NCBI GenBank assembly: GCA_018136815.1
Contig: CM030941.1
Coordinates: 2,583,784 to 2,647,783 of the forward strand
Origin: Isochrysis galbana
Taxonomy: Eukaryota; Haptophyta; Isochrysidales; Isochrysidaceae
Reading direction: 5' to 3'
DNA length: 64,000 bases
The first letter of the stretch is position 1, and each line of letters begins with the position of its first letter. Below are positions 1 to 9,000 of this stretch, in pieces. Both the position numbers and the translations under genes were made by a program. The notes beneath the pieces are model-generated. The model ran no database searches and was not told where the DNA came from. It saw only the letters and a program-made list of their open reading frames with translations.

Positions 1-2
1 CG

Positions 3-3000
3 CCTCCACGCCCGCCGCCACATTTCCCGCTATTGCCACAGTTGCCCACATTGGCACCGCCGGAACCACCTGCATCGCCTTCACAGCCGCCTCCACTGCC
101 AGCTTTGCAGCCGCCCCCGAGTCCTCCAACCTTGCCTATGCCCCCATCCCCGGTGCCAAAGTTTCCATCGCCCATGCTACCACCATCACCTGAGCCTTCA
201 TCACCACGGCCCCCACCTCCACCGGTGCAAGAGCCGTCGCTACCACGGCCCCCACTCTCACCTCAACCCGAGAATCCAACACCACAGCGCTCGCCCACGC
301 CCACGCCCGAGCCTACATCACCACCGCCTTCTTTGCCACCAGTGCCACAGCCGACGCCAACATCACCGCCGCCACTTTCTCCAGCGCCGTACCCGACGCT
401 GCCAAGCCCAATGCCACAGCTAAGCCCGTCACTGCCGCCTTCTCCACCGCCTAGCATGCCGAAGGTTACTCTTGCACCTGACTTCTTGGAACCCCCCGAT
501 ATTCCGCCCTCGCCGCTGCCGCCGGTTGCCGTCCCGCCCTCGCCACCACCGCGCCAAGTGCGCATGATTCTTGGTCTCACTATGGAAGGCGCCGTGGAGG
601 ACTACGGCGAGTCGGATATGGCCAACTGGGTTTCGCAGTACTTCATTGTCGACCTTGTCAACGTAAAGGTGACACTGCAAGCTGCGTCGGTGAGGATGGC
701 GATCGAGCTTCTTGTGGAGGAGCTAGACATCCCGCGCATTCGGAGACTATGGGACGCACTCACCTTGGAAGACGCTTCGATTGCCTTAGGAGGGCAAGCT
801 CTCGGTCTCTCCGACGTCGTTGTGCTGGAGGGTTTTGCTCCTCTTCCTCCCCCTCCACCACCGTCGCCACCGCTGCCGCCAAGAGTGCCGCCCTCGCCGC
901 CGCCACCCTCCACACCGCCGATTCCACTCTCACCGTCGCCAGGTCCGCCCTGGCCTCTGCCGCCAGCCGCCTATGATGAGTGGGTGATTGAGGCAATGAA
1001 CAGGATCAGCGGAATTTCATCCCTTCGTACTGGCCAGAACATAACTTTCGAGCTTATCGATGGTGTTACTCAAGGATTGAGCCAGGTACTTCAGGATGCC
1101 TCACTAGCTTACCCAGATGGTGAGGATCCCAACTCTATCGGTGCGGGTGAGGAGGTCCGCAAAACTATCGATCTTGTTGTAGATGCGCTCCTCAATCACG
1201 CAGGCAGCCTCGGATCCACCACTATCACGAGTCCAGCACTGAACATCTCGGTGCAACGCGTTGAGAGCTCATCCCTATCGTTCGGCTCGAGCGGGGCCAG
1301 AAACGCCACCATTCAGTTACCCAACGGCCTGACGTCCGCTCTCAATGCCGGCGTTCCGATGACGGTAGCCATGTGGACTACGGGGCAAAACGTGCATGGC
1401 AGTGCGCCCGGCCAGTCGAATGCCCTCATAGGCCCGACCACATCCTTCAACTTGTACGTCAATAACTCAAAGGTGACGGAATTACGAGAACCGATTCTAT
1501 TGGCCCTGCCCGTGAGCTCCCTAGAGGATACGGCCCAGAATTGTGTAGGACAGCCCTCCTCACGTGACATCTTCGAGACGATGCGAGATGGGGCTTCGCG
1601 TTGCGAAAGCGCCCTTGAGTGTCGGTATTGGGACCAGGATGCCCATGTTTGGAGCTCAGACGGCTGCGAAACGGTGCCTCTCAACGGGGTTGATGGCGCC
1701 CTTGGCTGCTCGTGCCGCACCCTCGGAGATTTTATCTCTATCAAAGTACCTGTCGCAATTGACGATGCTGCTGTCCAAATCTTGTCCCTTGACCCTGCGC
1801 AACGCGCTGCAATCCATTGTCGTTGTTCTAGACAGGTAGAGGTCGTCCTCTTCAAAACAGGGAACGACACGGGCACTCGTCACTTCAACCTCACTGTCAC
1901 AAAACCACGCCCGGGCGGTGGTTATCCCAACTATTCAATCTGGTCGGCCAAACTGGTCCACGGCTATTTTCCCTCGCTGATATCACTACTTCGGCGCGAG
2001 GGCCCAATGCATGTTGGAATACCCGTCATGCTAAGTGCTAGATCACTAGCGGAGAGGTCCGATAACGGCCGATACCGGGGAGACATCATGGTGAACGTGT
2101 CAACCGACGCAGCTCAAGAGTGCCGTCAGATTCTCGTGGAAGTTGAAGCCTCTGTGCTCGCGATGACTTCGGCGGAGCAAACGGTCTGGGGTTGGGTGCC
2201 TCGTGGCCAGCCGTGCTCCGCTGCGGGCCCAGCAGCGGAGGGCATCTCATCCGAGTGGACTGTAGGCATGAGCATTGGTGATGAAATAAGCGTCGCCTTC
2301 ACTGCTTGTGATGAGGAGGGTTTCGCCGTTGATCATGCTCTCCCCACAAGCCGGCGGGCGCTTCCTGACCCGCGCTCTTTCTCCGCTGCGCTGATCGAGC
2401 AGACATCTGGAGAGCGACTTCCCGCCAATGTCGTCAGCCACGGAGGCGGCCGCTATGCCGCGATTATCAAGGCGACAACCTTGGGAAGGCTGAGCTTGGA
2501 GCTCCGCCTGGGTATGGAGAGCGGCCTGGGCGCGCGTCAAATAGGTGGATGGCCGAGTGGCGCTGATGCCACGCCGCTGCTCGGCGCTCTGGAGTTCGAA
2601 GTCGGCTGTCCCGAAGGACTCGTGGCGCAAGCTGGCACGAACATCTGCACTTGCAAGCAAGGCCATGAGCCTGATGGAACTGACCGTCTCTTCGACCTTG
2701 TGCCGCGAGCGTGCAAGCCGTGCTCTCAAGGATATTTCAAGAAGGCGAGCGGTTCCAGTGAGTGCACGCCATGCCCTGCCGGAAGCTTCCAGCCTGACGC
2801 AGGTGCAACGTCGTGCCTGCCTTGCTCTCCCGGCACTTTTCAAGACCTTGCAGGGCAGAGGCGGTGCAACTTGTGCCCGACACGCACAACGTCGGTGGCG
2901 CCATTCAACGACTGCACCGAGTGCGCCTCCGGTTCGGTTCGTGATTCGTCCAACGTCATGGCCAGCGAAGCTACATGTCGACCCTGCCCTCCACTTGCCA

Positions 3001-6000
3001 CTTGTCCTATCAATTCGACGACGATGCCTGCGATGCAGCTCAAGTTCGGGACATGGCGATTGTCTCCCTTGTCCCACATGCTTGATCATTGCGAGCAGGC
3101 CGGAGACGTCAGCCCATGCATAGGTGGCGGCGACGCCGGCGCCGATGGTGCGGGCTACTGCCGCACTGGCCACTCAGGTTTCCGGTGCGAAGTGTGCTCC
3201 GAGGGGTATTACTTTTCTGCGGGATATGCAAGGTGCAGGCAATGCCACTCAATCGCCGGCTACGCCTTCATGTACCTTGCACTTCTTGGTGGCCCGCTGC
3301 TTGCTGTCGCTTTCCTTCGGCTCCTTCGGCGTCGCAACGTCTCTGACCGGCTCAACGCGGCGCTTCGGTTGGTGCAGCAGGCTACGCAAGGATCGAGTCT
3401 CTTGGTGAAAGTCCGCATCTTGATCGGCTTTGCTCAAGTTGCTGGCGCCGCGTCCACCTATTCGATCGATGTTCCTAGCGCACTCCGTACGCTCCTCCTT
3501 GTGCTTAGCTGGTTCGAGCTTGACATATGGGGCGAGCCGTTCATGGCTCACGCCTGTGCGGGTGGCTACATGAACTACATGCTCCTCACGGCCGGCTTCC
3601 CGCTGGTTGTCATTGTCATCATCTTCGTCATCTGTGCTACCAAGAGTCTTCGTGCACATCAATGTTCGGTAGCCCGGTGCCCTTGGGGGAAGATCAAGCA
3701 AGCTAGCAGCGAGGGTGCCCTCGCCGCATTGAAGCCTTCATTGGCTGTTGTCCTCATTCTTTGCCCTACAGTCTCCGCTGCGGCATTCGGCGCGCTTCAC
3801 TGTAGGCAAGTCGTTGCCTCGTCGGATCCTCTAGAATACCGCACTTTCTTGTGGTCCAGCCCCGATGTGGAATGCGACTCGCCGGAAGCTACTCACCTGA
3901 GGTGGGTGGCGGTGATTATATTGGCCATCTGGCCTGCTGGTTCAGCTGTTGCCCTGACCGTCTTGCTGGTCTGCATTCGTGGAGCTATCAAACGGCGCAC
4001 ACCTAGCATGCTCTCTACGGCGTCCAAGACTTTTTGGGCTGAGTACCGCACAGGCCAGTACTGGTGGGGCATTGTGGAGCATCTCCGCCGTATCGCGCTC
4101 ACTGGCGTCCTCCTCCTGATTCCTGAGGCTGCCGGCTTCATCCGATTGATTGTCGCGCTCCTTGTCAGTCTGGGTTGCATGCTACTACAGATGATACTGA
4201 AGCCGCACCTACGCCGAGACGTGGCTGCGTTGTCCATGGCGGAGCAGGTGGTTTGCTTTGTCCTCATTCTAGGCTACTCGTTCATCTACATGTACCAACG
4301 CTTCGCCGTATTTTTGCCAGTTGACAACCGGTTCAACGCTGTTTCGCTAGTCCTCGCCTTCAACTCTGCGGACGAAATCGCGCTTATGATTGTTATCATC
4401 GTCATGGTGCTCGCGTCGATCGTCGGCCTTGCTGCTCTACGCCAATGGATCCTCGGGACTCAAAATCGCGATTTCGTCTTGAAGGACACCATGCTACCCC
4501 CCGTGCTCACCATAAGTCAAGGGCATCGCTACCACCTCTTCTTATCCCATGTCTGGAGTACTGGCCAAGACCAAGTTGCCGCGATCAAGCGGCAACTGCA
4601 GCTTCATCTGCCTGGAGTGCAAATCTTCCTCGACGTGGACGACCTGAAGGACATCGGGGCACTTGAGCAGCACGTGCAAGAGACGAGCGTGGTGCTGATC
4701 TTTCTATCGCGCGGCTACTTCACATCCACCAATTGCTTGCGAGAACTGACTGCGACTGTCGAGATGAAGAAACCGGTGGTTCTTGTCCTGGAAGCAGATG
4801 TGACGAAGGGCGGCTATGCAAACTTGCAGCAGGCTATAGACGATTGCCCTCCGGAATACCGCGAGTACGTATTCATGAACTCCAACGGCACCCGCCGAGA
4901 GGCGTTGACATGGCATCGGGTGAAGGAGTTCCAGCTTTGTGCTCTGAAGCTCATCGCTGGCAGTATGCTCAGCTACACCCCACGGTACCTTCAAGACGGC
5001 ACGGGGCAGCTTGTGAAGAGTCCGCCCGAGGTGGCCGCGCCGACATCAGAGCAATTGGCCCGAACAACTGCGTCGTCACGACGTGTGGAGCTTTGCCTCA
5101 CTGGGGAGGTAAGCTTTGCCAAGCTCTCCTTCGTGGGCTCGCCGCCGGTGCTCTACGTCTCCTCCCACAACCCGGGCGCCGAATCAACGGCGCGAGAGCT
5201 GTCCGACAAGTGCAGGCCATCCCAGAGGCCGCTCGTGAGCACTATTGCGCCGGCGGCTTTTCGCCGAACGCTTGCTCTGATGAACGGCGCTAGCTCAAGC
5301 GGATCGCCCGTGAAACGGGTCAGCTCGAGACACATACTCTTGCTCTACCTGAACTCAATTACCTGGACGGGAGACGCTGGCGCCCGTCTTGCGGAAGAAG
5401 TCCGCGCGGCTCAAGAGTGTGGGATGCGCATCGTAATGTTGCACGAGAACGATCCGGAACGCGATGGATGTGCGTTTGCTCGCTTCTTCCAAACCACTCC
5501 TGACGACCTCATCAACGGTGGGCTCTACGACGCCCTCGCACTGGCAATGCATGCCGGTGACTATCGGCATGTCAGCCTTCTCATCGTTGCGCAAGCTCTG
5601 GGAGCCCAGACCGCCTTTTCGCGCTCCAAACTCAGCCCAAAGTGCCTCTTCATGCACGCTTGTAGTAAACTACGAGGCAGTGACGGCAGTGCGCGCGCTT
5701 CGGCTGAGATGCAACCAAGGTGCATCAGCGAGACTGGTGCTCGTAGCAGCGGTAGTGGCAGCGGCTCCTCGTCGTCACTGAAGAAGTCACGCGGACGTTC
5801 CGCACTGCGGAGCCTCGTCTTTGGTTCGGCCGCCTTTCAGACGGCCGCCTTCTGGAATGGGGTTTATCCCTTCTCAGCCTCAGCGGACCAGCAACGACCC
5901 ATTCGGTCCTTGTTGCTTCTCCCTGGTCCTCCAAGCGTCATGCCATCGTTCGAGCGCGTGCTTCACCCGCGTACACGCCGTGCTCTCGAATTCCTCACCG

Positions 6001-9000
6001 TCCAGCAGCCTGACACATATCACCGTGACGATACCATTTCGTTCGTCAATGTGGATCCGATACGCCAGACTGCCGTAAGCTGCGAGTGTACTAGGCAAGT
6101 TCAGGTATCGCTGCACAAGACGGAGGCCGGGGTGCTCTCTCAGGATCTTGACCTTGTCGTTGCTCAAGATCCACGCGGCCCGCTGTACCGGAATTGGACA
6201 GTCATTGACGTTACGAATGTGGTGCCCCGACCCGTGCAGCTGGTCTCCTTCGGATCTCGCGCAGGAGCTGTGACGGGTGCCGGCGTGCAGATGCGATTCG
6301 CCGCCTACTCGATCTCTGAGGTTGGGTTGGAAGCTGGCTACGGCGCCAGTGTCCAAGTGAATATTTCTCAGGCCGGGGGCGGTGATGACGTCGATGTGCC
6401 GTTCGACATCGCGGTGGAGGTGCTGGCGACCGCTGTCGCGAACCAAACCGTTTGGGGTAACATACCTGCAATGAGCTGGTGCAACGAAACCAAGCTCGAC
6501 TCAAACTCGTCCTTGTTGCCGTCTCGGCCAGCGGAGGCCATGATGCCTATTGTCTTCGGGGTGAAGACAGAGATACCATTTACTGCCTGCGACATTGAGG
6601 GTCTTCCGCTTCTTCACTCAAACCCCATCACACGGGTGGAGCTGTCCGATCCTCGGAGCTTCACTGCGGCGCTACGCGAGCTTTCCATGAGTGATAGCAC
6701 CGTGATACGTGCTACCGGCGATTCATTGCAAGGCGATTCATTGCAAGTGCTGGTAGACTCCCCCACGAGCGGGAGGTACGTAGCGACCGTCCAGCCCGAG
6801 CGACTGGGCATATATTCCCTCGAGCTCTCCTTGGGCTTGGAAGGCGAGGACCGTGAGAGCGCCACGCCCGCCCTGGGAGCGCTTCGATTGGAAATCGTGT
6901 GTCCCGATGGCCTAGTCCCTGATCCAATTATGCGAATCTGCTCCTGCGATAAGGGCTTCGAGCCCTCGGATGAGCGGCCCGACACCGTCTGCAAGCCTTG
7001 CCACCCGGGCCATTACAAGCCCAACATCGGCGCTGACCAGTGTGCACCTTGCCCTGCGGGGCAGGTGCAACCGCAGATGGCGAGTGTGACGTGTGAAACC
7101 TGTCTACCCGGTACATTCCAACACGTGGAGGGCAGCACCTCGTGCGAGCGGTGCGCGGAGGGGACCAACTCCACATATCCATACGAAAGTTGCGAAATCT
7201 GCGAGGCTGGGCACTTCCGGCTCTCCGAGACTATGGATGCGAGCACGGAAACATGCCGCCCCTGCATCGCCGGCGCTAGTTGCCCTTTCGGATCCACAAC
7301 GCTGCCCACGATCTATCTCGAGCCGGGCACGTGGCGTCTCGGCGAGAGATCTCGCTTCATTCAGCTTTGCGTAGAGGGGGGCAATGGCACCACCCCGTGT
7401 TTGGGCGGCCGAGAGATCGGAAACTCTGGCGATGGCTATTGTGCACCGGGACATACCGGGCCAATGTGCGAGATATGTGTCGAAAGCGGCTACTACTTCT
7501 CATGGGCGGATGCCCAATGCGCGAAATGTCCCTCTCCCGCCCGCTTTGTGCTCATTTATGAGCTCGTCATCGGCATCCCGCTTTTGATCGCCGCAGCGAT
7601 CTACGTCGCACACGGCCGCTCGGCCCGCGTGAGGGCTGCGTCTACACGTGCGGCTGCGATTATTGACGCGCTCAACATCGAGGGCAAACTGAAGGCTTTC
7701 ATTGGATTTGTCCAGGTTGTCGCGGTCATTGGACCAGTATATTCAATTGAAATGCCCAACCTCTACCGGGCAGTGCTGCGAGCTCTAGAGGTCGTCTACA
7801 TTGACATTTTTGGCGACTTATTCATTCCGACCGAATGCATCGGCGGCTATCAGCGATTTCTCATCGTCAAGGCTACTTTTCCTATAATCCTGATCGCGGT
7901 CGCCGCCACGCTGCGCGGGCTTTTGTGGCTTCGCCAAAAATGGCGCTTGCGTGATGACTCACCATCTACCGATGAAGGTGGCCGTCGCACTATGCTCAAG
8001 TGTGTATCCGCAACAGGCATCGGCTTGCTCCCATTGATACTGTGGATGGGCATTTTTTTTTGCGTGACCGTCTCTGCCTCGATTTTTCGCGCACTCCATT
8101 GCGTCCGTTTCGTCTACGACTCAGAGAAAGGGCAGTATCGCGAATTTATCTCTGAAAGCCTAGACATTGAATGCCCAACTTCGGGCCATCCAGCGTCCAA
8201 GGGCTTCTATCAACTCCGAGCTGTCGCCGTTTTCCTGGTCGGGGTGTGGCCTGTGGGCTGCCTCCTCGGCCTCGCGCTCCTTCTCTGGGCCGTCCGCAAA
8301 CAAGTACTCTCTAGGCGGCCAAGCAAACTCTCGCATGCCGCGCGCGTTTTAACACGTGACTACAAACCTGCGTTCTTCTGGTGGGATTTCGTTGAGTTGG
8401 TCCGCAAACTATTCTTAACTGGGTTCGTGCTCATTGTACCGGAGAGCGCCGCTTTCCTGCGCCTCGTCCTCGCGCTCCTCTTCAGCGTCTTGTTCTTGAT
8501 AGGTCAGACGATGCTCGCTCCATTCAAGGACCGCGACCAACAAGTGTTCTCCTTGGGATTGCAATCGGTGGTGATTGTCCTTTTCCTTGGCTCTACCTAT
8601 ATGTACGCCTACGAGCAATTCGACGTTGCCATCGCCAACGGAGGCGCCGCGGTCGCTTGGCAGGAGGGGCGGCTCTCACCTCTAGCTGACGTGTTCGTGT
8701 TCCAGTCGCTCGATGATCTTGCGCTTATCTGCTTGGTCGGCATGTGCGTTCTCGCTGGTGCCCTTGTTTTACTGGCGATACACGCGGCTTTTGTGGAGGG
8801 CAACGCGGAGGTGCTCAAGCTGAAGAGAACGCGGGCGCCGCCTGTCATCACCATTCGGCAAGAGCATCAGTACCACCTATTCCTCAGCCACGTGTGGAGC
8901 ACCGGGCAAGACCAGGTTGCTGTTATAAAGCGTCAGCTACTGCGGATGGTTCATGGCATGAAGATCTTCTTGGACGTGGACGACCTTCAGGACATCGGCG

